DNA of 64,000 bases from positions 766,723 to 830,722 of the forward strand of contig CM001633.1 of the NCBI GenBank assembly GCA_000309945.1, read 5' to 3'. The position numbers and the translations under genes were made by a program. Source of the stretch: Leptolyngbyaceae cyanobacterium JSC-12 (GTDB lineage: Bacteria > Cyanobacteriota > Cyanobacteriia > Leptolyngbyales > Leptolyngbyaceae). The notes below the pieces were generated by a model. The model had not been told where the DNA came from, did no database searches, and saw only the letters and a program-made list of their open reading frames with translations. This document shows positions 17,980 to 27,460 of this stretch, piece after piece; positions within the stretch are counted from its first letter, which is position 1; each line of letters opens with the position of its first letter.

Positions 17980-18399
17980 CTAAAAGGGTATTTGTTTAGA
18001 AAGTACATCTAGTCCCACCGTCTCTGCAAAGAGTTGATATATTGCTGGTCTAATATCTTCTGCGTACCACAAGGTTATCCGCTTTTGCTCGTCAGGTTCG
18101 TCCATATGCGTCCAAATGCACAGGTGAGCTAACGACTTTAAGTAATCTAAGTTAGAAATTTCTCCATTTGGAGTCGAACAACTTTGCTGTTTTAGTAAAC
18201 TCTGAAATTCCGGGGAGAGTATTTCGTATTCTTGTTGTATCTGCTCCCAGATTAGAAAATGGTCTGCCAACTCTAATACAGGACCTAACCGACGTATTTC
18301 ATTAGCACAACTTAAGGATAGAAATCTATCCGCTAAAACTAACTTTTCCGCTCGGCTATAGTGATTCGGGTGTTTTTGTAATAAATTTGCTAGTTTCAT
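17980..18399 (-). CDS. Hypothetical protein next to RNase HII-like gene
   Basis: The frame is open further upstream, but the ATG at 18399 follows one base after the stop of the upstream gene, so that start is preferred (139 residues, MKLANLLQKHP). It is helical, with no recognised domain. Position between the RNase HII-like and RuvC-like genes suggests a role in DNA processing, with no direct support. Confidence 0.6.
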   Translation of the reverse strand: MKLANLLQKHPNHYSRAEKLVLADRFLSLSCANEIRRLGPVLELADHFLIWEQIQQEYEILSPEFQSLLKQQSCSTPNGEISNLDYLKSLAHLCIWTHMDEPDEQKRITLWYAEDIRPAIYQLFAETVGLDVLSKQIPF

Positions 18400-18400
18400 T

Positions 18401-19222
18401 TTAGAAGAAGGGTTCCGGTGCATTTTCTTTACACCATTGTTGAAAATCTTTAGGGATAGGCGTCTTCTTTTTGTAACGCTCTCCCTGATAGTAACAAAGT
18501 AATTCTTCGACCTTTTCGCGTTGCGAACTAGACAAAGAACTCTTAAACGGAACATCTACAAACTTGCTCCACCACCAAGGTTCGTAATTATCTCTCAACC
18601 AGATAACAAACATTGAAACACTTTTATCGTTTAGCTCTAACCTCTTATATAAGAAGGGAGCTATCGAAAGCAACCCGTTGCGTCTATGAATGGGTGATGG
18701 ACCATACTTTAATAAACCCATCATATGCTTTTTACAGGGACGTGCAAAGTTAATGTGCCAACCGTAATATGGGTAAATTTTTGACTGTTGTACCATATAG
18801 GTTGCAAAATGCTTAAAAGCGATCGCGTTGGCTAAAACTGTTTCTGCACATTTTTCAACACGCATTATTGGGTATTGTTTAGGGGCTGGATGTTCATCAT
18901 CAGAAGAGTACACCACAACATCGTCAAATATCTGCTGACGCAGGCACACCAGTGCGATCAGACTATCTATACGTTCCCTCAACGCCTCTTTCAAACCTAG
19001 TAGGTCTATCTGCTCTTTTTTTACGAAAATGCTGTGTTCTTTGAAAGAACTGCTAATACGTTCGATTTCTTCTGCAATTTCTGTATGCTGGTAAGCATAT
19101 CTTTTTATCGCTTGAGCATTTAATATGCTGCTGCTTAATTCTCTCGTTAACACGACAGCTGAGAGTAAAACGTCTCCAGCTATGGACTTAGACCCCGAAG
19201 TTCCAATATAAATCTTAGACAT
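18401..19222 (-). CDS. RNase HII-like protein lacking the usual catalytic acids
   Basis: The 273-residue protein keeps the frame of bacterial RNase HII. The N-terminus YIGTSGSKSIAGDVLLSAVV (5-24) aligns with the GxDEAGRGxxAGPVxAAAV signature, and IYPYYGWH...KKHMMGLLKYGPSPIHRR (149-181) aligns with the YPxYGFAxHKGY...LGPSPIHRR signature. The catalytic Asp-Glu pair is replaced by Thr8-Ser9, and the other two acids are not obvious. It also has about 90 extra residues after HRR. Inference: an RNA/DNA-hybrid-binding relative or pseudoenzyme, placed next to primase and RuvC-like genes where primer handling would make sense. Confidence 0.72.
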   Translation of the reverse strand: MSKIYIGTSGSKSIAGDVLLSAVVLTRELSSSILNAQAIKRYAYQHTEIAEEIERISSSFKEHSIFVKKEQIDLLGLKEALRERIDSLIALVCLRQQIFDDVVVYSSDDEHPAPKQYPIMRVEKCAETVLANAIAFKHFATYMVQQSKIYPYYGWHINFARPCKKHMMGLLKYGPSPIHRRNGLLSIAPFLYKRLELNDKSVSMFVIWLRDNYEPWWWSKFVDVPFKSSLSSSQREKVEELLCYYQGERYKKKTPIPKDFQQWCKENAPEPFF

Positions 19223-20396
19223 AGCGAAAGGCTTTTAATAAATACTTAGTCGGGTCAGGTTCTAAACTCTGTTGACAGTTCTTGAATAGTTCGAGTTCTT
19301 CCTGTCTGGGATTGTCCCCCAAACTTTTTATTAAAATTGGCTGATGCTCCCAACTGCCTCCTAAAGCGGTTAATGCAAACGGCAATAACTTGGTTGCATG
19401 ACTTTGGACATACTCAGCAAAACTTGTCGGAGATATTCCTTGGCGTAACCAGTCATTTACGTCTTTAACCCCACTGACATTTGGTGGAGGACAGCACCAA
19501 ATATGCAGGCGGGGGAGCATCTTTTGTAGCTCTACCAAAGAATAAATCATGGGAGTCCACGATTTGTAGAGTCCCGCATTTTGAGAAGAGAGTAGTGGAT
19601 ACCTATCATTGTCTAGAACAACGCATAAGTTCGAGACTTTACTAAAAAGGTTTAGAAAATGGCATAGGTCTATTTGTACGCCAAAACAGGACACCGCTGG
19701 TACATCCAACTCGATTAAGGAGAGTCCGTCAGATATGCCTTCAGCTAAAAATAGCCAGTCAATATTCTCTCTGCTGCGATAGTAGTGACCTTCAAACAAA
19801 TAATTGTTTATGGAAGAAACGCCTTTGACTGTAGGAGTAGATAACCACCTTAGTGATTCCTCTTGCACGACAGACCTTCCTTGTAGATGAACCAGGTTTC
19901 CCCGAAGGTCACGAATTCCAAATACTACTCTATTCTGGAAAAACTCTTTTCCAGTTGGATAGGCTAGTCCCTGCTCTACTAATGCGGAAAGCTTAAATCC
20001 ACAAGATTGTAGGTAATTACTTGAAGGTGCAAACCCAAATGGAATTTCTTCCAGTGCAGTGTAGTACCCTCGCCCATTTAGAAATTCCAGCACTTCGTCT
20101 GTAATTGCTTGTCGGTAACAGACAAAAACTTTCTCTAAAAAGTCAATCCGCTTTTTCCAACCTGTGTTGCTCCCACCTTCACTCTGAGACAAAAAACTTT
20201 GTGCATCACGAAGACTACAGTTTTTTATTTCTTTAATAAAATCCGTAACAGTTCCATGCTTAGCGCAGTCAGGGTGGTAACAGCGGTAGTAGCTCTGTGT
20301 TACTTTTAATTTTTTTTGTCTATTACAAAAAATGCAATCGTTATAACCTAGCTTCAAGGTCTTGCCTAGAGCTGCACTCGCATCTAAAAGGTCCAT
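19215..20396 (-). CDS. DnaG-like primase (zinc finger plus Toprim)
   Basis: The start ATG at 20396 is preferred over an in-frame GTG at 20420 that would overlap the upstream gene. The 393-residue product has an N-terminal CHC2-type zinc finger (CIFC...CYHPDC, about 21-47), an RNA-polymerase-like middle with GRGYYTALEEIPFGFAPS, GIRDLRGNLVHLQGR, and a Toprim core with FLAEGISDGLSL (Glu) and CVVLDNDRYPL (Asp-x-Asp). There is no helicase domain fused to it. It would make RNA primers for the phage polymerase. It overlaps the RNase HII-like gene by 8 bases. Confidence 0.85.
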   Translation of the reverse strand: MDLLDASAALGKTLKLGYNDCIFCNRQKKLKVTQSYYRCYHPDCAKHGTVTDFIKEIKNCSLRDAQSFLSQSEGGSNTGWKKRIDFLEKVFVCYRQAITDEVLEFLNGRGYYTALEEIPFGFAPSSNYLQSCGFKLSALVEQGLAYPTGKEFFQNRVVFGIRDLRGNLVHLQGRSVVQEESLRWLSTPTVKGVSSINNYLFEGHYYRSRENIDWLFLAEGISDGLSLIELDVPAVSCFGVQIDLCHFLNLFSKVSNLCVVLDNDRYPLLSSQNAGLYKSWTPMIYSLVELQKMLPRLHIWCCPPPNVSGVKDVNDWLRQGISPTSFAEYVQSHATKLLPFALTALGGSWEHQPILIKSLGDNPRQEELELFKNCQQSLEPDPTKYLLKAFRYV

Positions 20397-20403
20397 GTTT
20401 TTA

Positions 20404-20832
20404 TTAATCACGAACACCAAGTCTAGCCATTGCCTGCTTCGCTGGCTCTTTCTCAGTCCCTAAGACTAGTTCGATGTTTAACTTGTGAACGCTGTCAGGT
20501 ACTTCTCTGTAGACTGAACAAAGTCCATGCTCTATTTGATGCAGTCTATTTAATAACTCTTGCCGTCTAACTATTTGACGTTGATTCTGTCTCGAAAGCA
20601 GAAACAATCGTTCTGCTTCGTTAATCCCTTCTTTTAAGCAATCATTTTTATTAACACAAGAAGACACTGAAACTTCAAGTCTCATATTTACCCAAGCCCA
20701 CATTTCGTAGTAAATCTGTTCAGAAAAATGTGCAGCTGGAATAAAAATAGACCACCGATGCCATGTGTGGTTAAACATGATCAACCAAAATTCTCGAATT
20801 GCATCTCTAACTAGCTTCGCGCTTATTTTCAT
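20404..20832 (-). CDS. Hypothetical protein between helicase and primase
   Basis: A 142-residue protein is predicted from the ATG at 20832 (MKISAKLVRD), overlapping the helicase gene by 26 bases; a longer frame exists but would overlap more. It is helical with many Trp and Arg residues and two Cys near 55-61. No family is recognised. Coupling to helicase and primase suggests a replication accessory factor. Confidence 0.6.
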   Translation of the reverse strand: MKISAKLVRDAIREFWLIMFNHTWHRWSIFIPAAHFSEQIYYEMWAWVNMRLEVSVSSCVNKNDCLKEGINEAERLFLLSRQNQRQIVRRQELLNRLHQIEHGLCSVYREVPDSVHKLNIELVLGTEKEPAKQAMARLGVRD

Positions 20833-22321
20833 CACAGGCAAATATTTTGTCGATAGCATTAATAGATGATAAAGACTTTACAGATCCAGGGTAAATTTTT
20901 TCCACTGTTTCAATTCTTGCCGTAGAAGCAAATCGAAGGTAAAACTTCTCCAAGTCTTCTAAGTCAATAATAATCGCTTTTTTCTTTTCTTCAAAACGTC
21001 GGCAAATTCTACCTATTTGTTGAATAATCTTGGAGGAAGCACTGCCCCCACCTGCAATAATTCCAACACCCAATTGAGGTACATCGACACCTTCTTTCAA
21101 AATGCTAGACGCTATTATTAAACGACTTTTCTTACCTAAGTCATCGAGAGCTTGCTTACGTTCTTTAGTTTTGGTATCTCCACTAATAAACTCAATTTCG
21201 TAACCTTTATCTTTTAACAACCTTTGTATATGCTTGCCATGAGAAATGCGCTCAACCAGTACCACAGCAGGGTACGGATAATCACTTTTAAGAAACGCTT
21301 CAGCTACCTGCACAATGAGTTCGTTTCGTTTGTCATAGTAAAGTAAAGCCCTTTCTACAACCTCATTTCGATCAGGTTTGCCATCAGGAAGATGGTCATA
21401 CGAATATTGAACTTTTCCGGTCCTGCTAATCTCACGAACTGCTCCAGCATAAACAAACTCTGGGTCTGGTACTTCGATAACCCAGTACTCTACTGGCATA
21501 ATCAGCTTATTTTCTTGTAAGACTTTTTCTGAGATTTCTAGGATTATTGGACCTAGTACACCCTCCATCACCAGGTCGTCACCGTTTTCTCTCCACGGTG
21601 TAGCACTAAACCCTAATCTCACGTCTGTGTTTCGACAGGCATTGCCTACTCGAACATAGTATTCAGACGCAGCTTTGTGGCACTCGTCAACTAGTAAGAC
21701 TTGGATGTTACTAAACAAATCTGCGTTACTAGATAGATTACTGAGAGAGTTAATAATTCCAACGGTTACTCTCTGCCAGTCTTGTAGGTCATCCCCAATT
21801 CGCCCGACTTTCTCACCTATGACTCCTTCAATCTCTTTTGCAGTTTGATGTAATAGCTGTTTGCTAGGGACTGTTACTAAAATTTGAGCATTAGGGTATT
21901 GCATAATTAAAAATGCAATTGCCTTACTTTTTCCACTCCCCGTTGGGGACTTGATAATTCCTCTTTGCTGTTCAACACCAACTCTTACAATTTCACATTG
22001 GTGCTCATATGCCCAATCCGGTAGTGCCCACTCTGTAGGAGATACTGGTTCAATACGGTTTTTTAAGTTAACAGTAAACCCAGAGTTGATAAGTGCGCGA
22101 CAAACCTTTGGTAGTAACCCAGTCGGGAATGTTTTATTTGTATGGTCGTACAGACAAACTTTATCGCTTCTTCTTAAAAACGCAGGTTTATTTCGGTTAG
22201 AGAATGATATTTTTTTGTCTGTATATGTTAGTCGTTTTGCACAGATTATCGGAACTTGTAGTTCCTGCGCAGTAAAGTTTGTTGTTATTTGAGCAACTGC
22301 TGCATCAAAGTGAATGTCCAC
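20807..22321 (-). CDS. SF2 DNA helicase (UvsW/DEAD-like)
   Basis: The 504-residue protein starts at GTG. It has Walker A SPTGSGKSKA near 120-129, motif II VDECHKAA, motif III GFSATPWR, and the second RecA-like domain with ERISHGKHI, ASSILKEGVDVPQL and QQIGRICRR (motif VI). These mark a translocase/helicase like T4 UvsW or RecG-type annealing helicases that process replication forks. It begins a transcriptional unit after a terminator hairpin at 22356-22386. Confidence 0.88.
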   Translation of the reverse strand: MDIHFDAAVAQITTNFTAQELQVPIICAKRLTYTDKKISFSNRNKPAFLRRSDKVCLYDHTNKTFPTGLLPKVCRALINSGFTVNLKNRIEPVSPTEWALPDWAYEHQCEIVRVGVEQQRGIIKSPTGSGKSKAIAFLIMQYPNAQILVTVPSKQLLHQTAKEIEGVIGEKVGRIGDDLQDWQRVTVGIINSLSNLSSNADLFSNIQVLLVDECHKAASEYYVRVGNACRNTDVRLGFSATPWRENGDDLVMEGVLGPIILEISEKVLQENKLIMPVEYWVIEVPDPEFVYAGAVREISRTGKVQYSYDHLPDGKPDRNEVVERALLYYDKRNELIVQVAEAFLKSDYPYPAVVLVERISHGKHIQRLLKDKGYEIEFISGDTKTKERKQALDDLGKKSRLIIASSILKEGVDVPQLGVGIIAGGGSASSKIIQQIGRICRRFEEKKKAIIIDLEDLEKFYLRFASTARIETVEKIYPGSVKSLSSINAIDKIFACDENKREAS

Positions 22322-22355
22322 TTGGTATATTTCCGTTAATTAAGAAAAAATAATA

Positions 22356-22386
22356 AAGGCACCTAAGCATTTAGCCAAGGTGCCTT
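22356..22386 (-). terminator. Rho-independent terminator
   Basis: On the minus strand AAGGCACCT and AGGTGCCTT form a perfect 9-bp stem with a 13-base loop, followed by TATTATTTTTT. It lies just after the stop of the 443-residue gene and before the helicase gene, dividing the minus-strand block into transcription units. Confidence 0.85.
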
Positions 22387-22395
22387 ATTTGGCAA

Positions 22396-23727
22396 TTACT
22401 TACCGTTCCGGCTGAAAACTACAGGCATCTCAGAAACAGGAGTTGTAGTAGTATCTACAGCATCTTCATTGTCTTCGACTGCAGCAGACTTTAGTGCCAT
22501 TGGGTTAGCTGCCTTCTGAGTAGATTGCTCTTCAGAAATAGCTAAAACAACTCGTTTTGCTATATGCTGCTGCAAAGCTCTTTGCTCTTCGTCTTCTGTA
22601 ATATTAAAACTTTTAGCTGGAAGTTTACCATCTACAAGTTTTCCGCCGTAGGCTACGTACTCTTTTTTGTAAATCTCATAGCAACCTGCTACTAGCTTCT
22701 GCATTGCGACCGTGTTAATAAGTTCTGGGTTAGCAATTCTAAAACCAGGCAATGCTTTGACGGTTGCAGACAAATACTTTTTCGGATCAGTTGGTTTACC
22801 TGCCCACATTTCTACCAGCACTGGAGCTAGTAGATGCCCAACATTTTCATGACCTAAATAGTCAGTCACCAGGTCATTTTGAGCTAGCTCTGCATAAAAT
22901 TTAGACCAGCACTTTGTATCTGGCGGAGTTAAGTTAGTCAAAGCGTCATTAGGGAAACGAGCTGATCCAGCCCGAATGGATACGTGTAGAACAAAAGGAC
23001 CTTTATAGACTTGGTTACCATCGCTATCTTTAACAGCTTGTACTGGCACCCACTCGACTTTTCTTGTCTTAGTAGTAAGATCCGTTTTGCTGATAGCCAG
23101 GTGGCTTACTACTATCAGAATTGAGCTTGAGCCATTACATTTATCTGTTTGTACCGTACCATCCTTAGAGATGTATTGCTGTTGGTGTAGTCCTGCTTTA
23201 ATACATTCAGCACAACTAAACTTACGACTTCCGTAAGGGTACATCCTTATAATATCGCGGGATGGCGTATTCTCTTTTTGGTAAGCAACCCCGTTGTACA
23301 GAGGTTGTGTCAGAGGACCAAGCTCGTTATAGTACACCGTATCTTTATCGGGTACGATCGCAACAGTGTGGCAGACTGTATTACTAGTATTTGAGTCATA
23401 CAGACTCAACCCATGAAAGATACCTACAGGTACCCCGCGAACAGCTAAAACCTCGTAAGGACACTCTTTAATATCGGTTGTAGGAACAAACCAGGTTAGC
23501 AGAGACTCACTGGATGGCTTACACAGACGAAACTTCCATTCTGGGTTGAAAGTTCCACCTTTTGCCAGTTCTTCAGCCAAAGACGCAAGACTGCCAGCCT
23601 TTCGCTCTGTTATTTGCAAATCCCCTTCGCTTAGATTATCCAGATTTGCAAAAAGGTCATTAAGGTCTGAAGTTACATTGTCTAATTCAGAAGTTACTTC
23701 GCTATTTTGGATTTCTTCGTTACTCAT
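22396..23727 (-). CDS. Hypothetical protein in replication block
   Basis: The 443-residue protein has an acidic N-terminus (about 1-45), a globular middle and an acidic, Thr-rich C-terminal tail before a short hydrophobic-basic end. A Cys cluster FSCAECIKAG (about 170) with a further Cys near 195 could bind zinc. No family is recognised. It overlaps the following gene start region by four bases (ATGA) and is last in the clamp-loader unit, then a terminator. Single-stranded-DNA-binding protein is a guess from acidic tail, position and the absence of any other SSB candidate. Confidence 0.6.
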   Translation of the reverse strand: MSNEEIQNSEVTSELDNVTSDLNDLFANLDNLSEGDLQITERKAGSLASLAEELAKGGTFNPEWKFRLCKPSSESLLTWFVPTTDIKECPYEVLAVRGVPVGIFHGLSLYDSNTSNTVCHTVAIVPDKDTVYYNELGPLTQPLYNGVAYQKENTPSRDIIRMYPYGSRKFSCAECIKAGLHQQQYISKDGTVQTDKCNGSSSILIVVSHLAISKTDLTTKTRKVEWVPVQAVKDSDGNQVYKGPFVLHVSIRAGSARFPNDALTNLTPPDTKCWSKFYAELAQNDLVTDYLGHENVGHLLAPVLVEMWAGKPTDPKKYLSATVKALPGFRIANPELINTVAMQKLVAGCYEIYKKEYVAYGGKLVDGKLPAKSFNITEDEEQRALQQHIAKRVVLAISEEQSTQKAANPMALKSAAVEDNEDAVDTTTTPVSEMPVVFSRNGK

Positions 23728-24662
23728 TGGATGTTTTGTGAATAAAAGGAAAAAGAGTTAGAGCGTAATTGCTCCAACATTTCAAAAGCTTTATTTGACG
23801 GGGAGAAATTATAAAAGGTTTTACCTTTTGCAGCACGAACTACAAATCCTTTATGCTTACTTGTTTGTAAACAAGTGGTAGCTATGAACACCCAGCGTAC
23901 AAATAATCTAACTGCATAAACTGGGTCTAAAGGCATTTCTAAAAATAGACTTAGGTATACCCAAAGCTCAGGGCATAACCCCATTTTAGTACCACCTCCT
24001 GCAAGAATTTTATAAAATCCAACACCTTCTCCTTCTGCTGCGATCAATCTATACATGTCATAGGAGCTAAGCTCCCACAATTTAAGGGATAAGGGTGTGC
24101 CCAGACAATGCAGTAAGTCATTGACTTGAACACCTGGTTCATCGGCTAGGTCATAGTCCAGTGGATTTGAAGACTTTGCAAGGCTTAAAAGGACATTAGG
24201 GGATTCAATATCCTTCAAAAGTTGGTTTTTAACCCTTGGGGATAAGTGTGCTAACGCTGATTGAACTAATTCGTTTTGTTTCCATTCGTATTTATTCAAA
24301 TCAACTTGGATAAAACAACCTCCTGAAAGAGACTTAAAAACTTTTTCTGCTTCCTTAGATAAAGAGCCATCTACTTCTGAAAGCAGTAAGAAAATTCTTG
24401 TCTGTTCGTCTGGAACGGATTTTAGTGCACTGAGCTGTTGTAGCTCTTTAATAGAGCTTGGAACAATAACAAAGTCAGCGGGTTCGAACCTCGATGAAAC
24501 TATTGTTTCTACTAGTTCGTTCAAGCTTGCTTTGTACAAAAACTTGAAGGAGACTTCTCGCAGTAGAAACCAGAAAATATCCACCCTACCTTTAACTAAG
24601 TAAACGTTTCCCCTATCAAATATTTCATGCATAAGTAGGTTGAGGGGTGGAGATTCGCTCAT
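23724..24662 (-). CDS. DNA polymerase III delta-like clamp-loader subunit (tentative)
   Basis: Start is uncertain: ATG 24662 is chosen, ATG 24632 is possible, and a TTG lies at 24677. The product of about 312 residues has no Walker motifs. Its architecture (an N-terminal region with VYLVKGRVDIF, a FVIVPSS strand, then a C-terminal helical domain with a CLGTPLSLKLWEL stretch) recalls the delta subunit HolA. Overlap with the gamma/tau-like gene is the main support. Function is inference; a search against HolA profiles would decide. Confidence 0.5.
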   Translation of the reverse strand: MSESPPLNLLMHEIFDRGNVYLVKGRVDIFWFLLREVSFKFLYKASLNELVETIVSSRFEPADFVIVPSSIKELQQLSALKSVPDEQTRIFLLLSEVDGSLSKEAEKVFKSLSGGCFIQVDLNKYEWKQNELVQSALAHLSPRVKNQLLKDIESPNVLLSLAKSSNPLDYDLADEPGVQVNDLLHCLGTPLSLKLWELSSYDMYRLIAAEGEGVGFYKILAGGGTKMGLCPELWVYLSLFLEMPLDPVYAVRLFVRWVFIATTCLQTSKHKGFVVRAAKGKTFYNFSPSNKAFEMLEQLRSNSFSFYSQNIQ

Positions 24663-25743
24663 ATCCAGATTGCTCAAGTGGACTTCTAGTTAATAATGTT
24701 TCATCCGTTATAAGATCCAAGCCTATTAATAACTTAAGCGTATCTAACACACGGACTTTTCGAGAAGTACAGACGTGGTGATACAGCAGAGAATGAGCAC
24801 GTAGTTGGTCAGCAGTTGGTCTTTTGACCATTGCGAGGTCAAGATCGCGCATCATTTGAATAACAAGTTTTTGCTCGTCGAAGTGGTAGATGTTTTGCTG
24901 CCAAAATGTATGAAGTCCTTTATAGTCATACTCCTGGATCATTTTCCAGATTCTTAGTCTGGTTGCAGCAGAAACATAATAAAGAGTCTCTGCCACATTT
25001 TCTACACTCAAATGACTGTCTACTTCTAAACAATCGTCTAGGGCGCTCAGGGCACCACGGATAGATCCATCTGCATAATGGGCGATGATTTCAAGACTTT
25101 CATCAGGTGCATAAGGCTCTTGTTTCTTCAAGTACTGAAAAATTTCAGTTTCGGATAACTTTCGAAAACGAAAGTATCGTGCACGGTCACGTAACGGCTT
25201 AAACACACCTTCTTTTATGTTTTCCTCTGCCATTGTCAGAAAAATAAAAATTACCCGGCTACGCTCTGTGATCGTTGGTACTTCAGGGTAAAACAATAAG
25301 TCTTGCAGCCGATCCTTCGGAATAGACTGGAGTTCGTCAAAAACGATTACCTTGTAGTGTCTATGGTCTTCATCCATCCCATATGGAGGTTGGTTTGCTT
25401 CTTGCAAAGCTTTCTTAAACTGATTGGCTAAGGTTTCATCTTGCCCACGTTGAACCCAAGTCACATTATTAAGACTTGTCGATGTTCGAGGGTCAGACTT
25501 ACAGGTGCGGCACTCACCACAAGGTTGGGACTCTCCAGCCTTACGGTTTTCGCAGAACAGAGCTTTGATAAATAACCTAGCCGCTGTGGTTTTGCCAGTT
25601 CCAGTAAACCCGCTGAGGACTATGGCATAGGGCATTTTATCTTTGTCGTTTTCTAAAAACCCTCGAAGACGTTTGACCTCTTTTTCGTGATACCAAAACT
25701 CATCCCAGTTTTGTGGGTCTTTCTCGATCGTTAACTGTTTCAT
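24625..25743 (-). CDS. Clamp-loader ATPase, DNA polymerase III gamma/tau-like
   Basis: The 372-residue AAA+ protein has Walker A SGFTGTGKTTAAR near 44-56, a zinc module CGECRTC near 75-85, Walker B VIVFDELQSI near 126-135 and a domain-III part with GSIRGALSALDDCLE. The sensor region DRARYFRFRKLSE follows. The Walker B has DELQ rather than DEVH. It loads the sliding clamp onto primed DNA with ATP. Compared with host DnaX it is short, lacking a tau tail. It overlaps the delta-like gene. Confidence 0.88.
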   Translation of the reverse strand: MKQLTIEKDPQNWDEFWYHEKEVKRLRGFLENDKDKMPYAIVLSGFTGTGKTTAARLFIKALFCENRKAGESQPCGECRTCKSDPRTSTSLNNVTWVQRGQDETLANQFKKALQEANQPPYGMDEDHRHYKVIVFDELQSIPKDRLQDLLFYPEVPTITERSRVIFIFLTMAEENIKEGVFKPLRDRARYFRFRKLSETEIFQYLKKQEPYAPDESLEIIAHYADGSIRGALSALDDCLEVDSHLSVENVAETLYYVSAATRLRIWKMIQEYDYKGLHTFWQQNIYHFDEQKLVIQMMRDLDLAMVKRPTADQLRAHSLLYHHVCTSRKVRVLDTLKLLIGLDLITDETLLTRSPLEQSGYERISTPQPTYA

Positions 25744-25812
25744 GTTAAAACGCTCAGTTTGGATTTTGATAGTTGCACAAATTTGTACAACTTAACTGCT
25801 CAAGTTTGCAGG

Positions 25813-27450
25813 TTAAATTGCCTCTAGAATTTTGTCGAGAATATCTAGCGCTTTAATTCTTCCTGGGTCGTACCCTTGGTCTGGGGAGTAATCAAGTAAT
25901 AGCTGCATATGCTTTAGCTTTTCAGCAGCAAGTTCGTGCATGTGCTCGTCGATTGTTTTTGGAGCTACCAAATGCACGATTTCAACAAAGTCGTTAACAG
26001 CACCAGGACGAACACAGCGACTTGTTGCTTGCGCAACTTTAATAATTTCCCAAGGCACATCGTAAAAAATAATTGCGCTGGCTTGTAGTAGGTCAAGACT
26101 TTCCCCAGCTAGACGGATTGAAAAGACTCCGGCACAAACTTTTTCTGAAAACAAAAACTTCGTGAGTGCTTCCTCACGCTTATCCGTGTTCATGTGCTTT
26201 GGAGTTGCTTCCGCATCTTCAGCATACAACCGAACTACGCTTTCCTCCCCGAATTTTTTTTGCAATTCGGAGTAAACTAACCGACCAGACCCTACGTTGT
26301 TATGAAAAACAACGGTTTTAAGCCCACGGGCTTTGAACTCCCCAACTAGCTCAACACAACGTTGAATTTTTGTAGAAACATGCCCATCTGGAAAATTTAC
26401 ACATTTAATAAGAGGATGAATTATTTGTAAAGCTTTAGCCTCAGCTCTGTAGTCTCTGCAACTACGTATGTCGTTTAGATGCCTATGCACAAGATTTTTG
26501 TAATCTTGATTATGCACCAGGTCTAACTCCACAAGCTCTACACGTTTACGTGGTTCTGGTAACTTGATTACACTACGGACGAAAGAATCATTTAGAGTTA
26601 CACGATGAACTTTGGTTTTCATCTGTGTGTAGTAATCTGGCACCTTAAACACAGATAACTGTGGTAAGTACCTTTTCGGTAAGTCTACTAAATCCTCTTC
26701 TCCTGCCAAGTAGTTTGTTTTTGATTGCTTAATAGTTTGAAACTCTTGTAAAAAAGCAGACCGACTAGTTTTCCAGTCTCTTCTATAGCAAAACTTTAAT
26801 AAACAGTGAAGATGCTCTAAGTCATCCGCCAATGTACCGGATAAGAGCAGAACACGCTCAGCTCTTTTGCGTAAAATCTGCATGTGCTGCATCCGAAGAC
26901 TCTTTGCCTGTAAGTGGTGGGCTTCATCAACAATTAATAATTTTGGAAACAGTTTGTTTTTAACGATTAACCGACTCACATAGGGACGTGCTGTAGATAA
27001 CTGTTTGGTCTTTCGTTTCAGAAAATCATGCGTGTAAACCCAGCATGGTTTTTTCGATGCTAGAAGTTGTTTGTCTGAGTTTATAACCTCTACACAGTCT
27101 TGCAAGTCTCTTAGTAACAGTAGATCAGGGAGCCATCTGGAGCGTCCGAATAACAAACTTGGGACAGCTATTTGTACTGTCCCTGGATTGGGTGATTTTT
27201 TTTGAAAGGTGGATAATAATAATGAGATGATTAATCCTGTGATCAGCGTCTTACCTAATCCTTGACCTCCAACGCAGATGTTGTTTGGTCTGCTGGCATA
27301 CATTGCCGCCAACTGAGGTTGGTACGGTCTCTGGTCTAAACCAGGATTGTCTAGTAAGAGGTCACTATAAATTTCTTGTATCTTCTTAAAATTTTCATGA
27401 AATAGGGGAGTGTCTGTAACGAGAGGAGATCGTTCCACATAATTAAGCAT
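25813..27450 (-). CDS. SNF2/SF2-type helicase-translocase
   Basis: The 545-residue protein has Walker A GGQGLGKTLITGL near 61-73, motif II LIVDEAHHLQ near 172-181, motif III LLLSGTLADD near 203, and C-terminal motifs GVFSIRLAGESLDL (V) and QATSRCVRPG (VI). Such single-chain translocases remodel DNA or displace bound proteins. It is a second helicase in the same block as the UvsW-like one. Its start codon overlaps, back-to-back, the possible start of a plus-strand gene. Confidence 0.85.
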   Translation of the reverse strand: MLNYVERSPLVTDTPLFHENFKKIQEIYSDLLLDNPGLDQRPYQPQLAAMYASRPNNICVGGQGLGKTLITGLIISLLLSTFQKKSPNPGTVQIAVPSLLFGRSRWLPDLLLLRDLQDCVEVINSDKQLLASKKPCWVYTHDFLKRKTKQLSTARPYVSRLIVKNKLFPKLLIVDEAHHLQAKSLRMQHMQILRKRAERVLLLSGTLADDLEHLHCLLKFCYRRDWKTSRSAFLQEFQTIKQSKTNYLAGEEDLVDLPKRYLPQLSVFKVPDYYTQMKTKVHRVTLNDSFVRSVIKLPEPRKRVELVELDLVHNQDYKNLVHRHLNDIRSCRDYRAEAKALQIIHPLIKCVNFPDGHVSTKIQRCVELVGEFKARGLKTVVFHNNVGSGRLVYSELQKKFGEESVVRLYAEDAEATPKHMNTDKREEALTKFLFSEKVCAGVFSIRLAGESLDLLQASAIIFYDVPWEIIKVAQATSRCVRPGAVNDFVEIVHLVAPKTIDEHMHELAAEKLKHMQLLLDYSPDQGYDPGRIKALDILDKILEAI

Positions 27451-27460
27451 GAGGTGGCAT

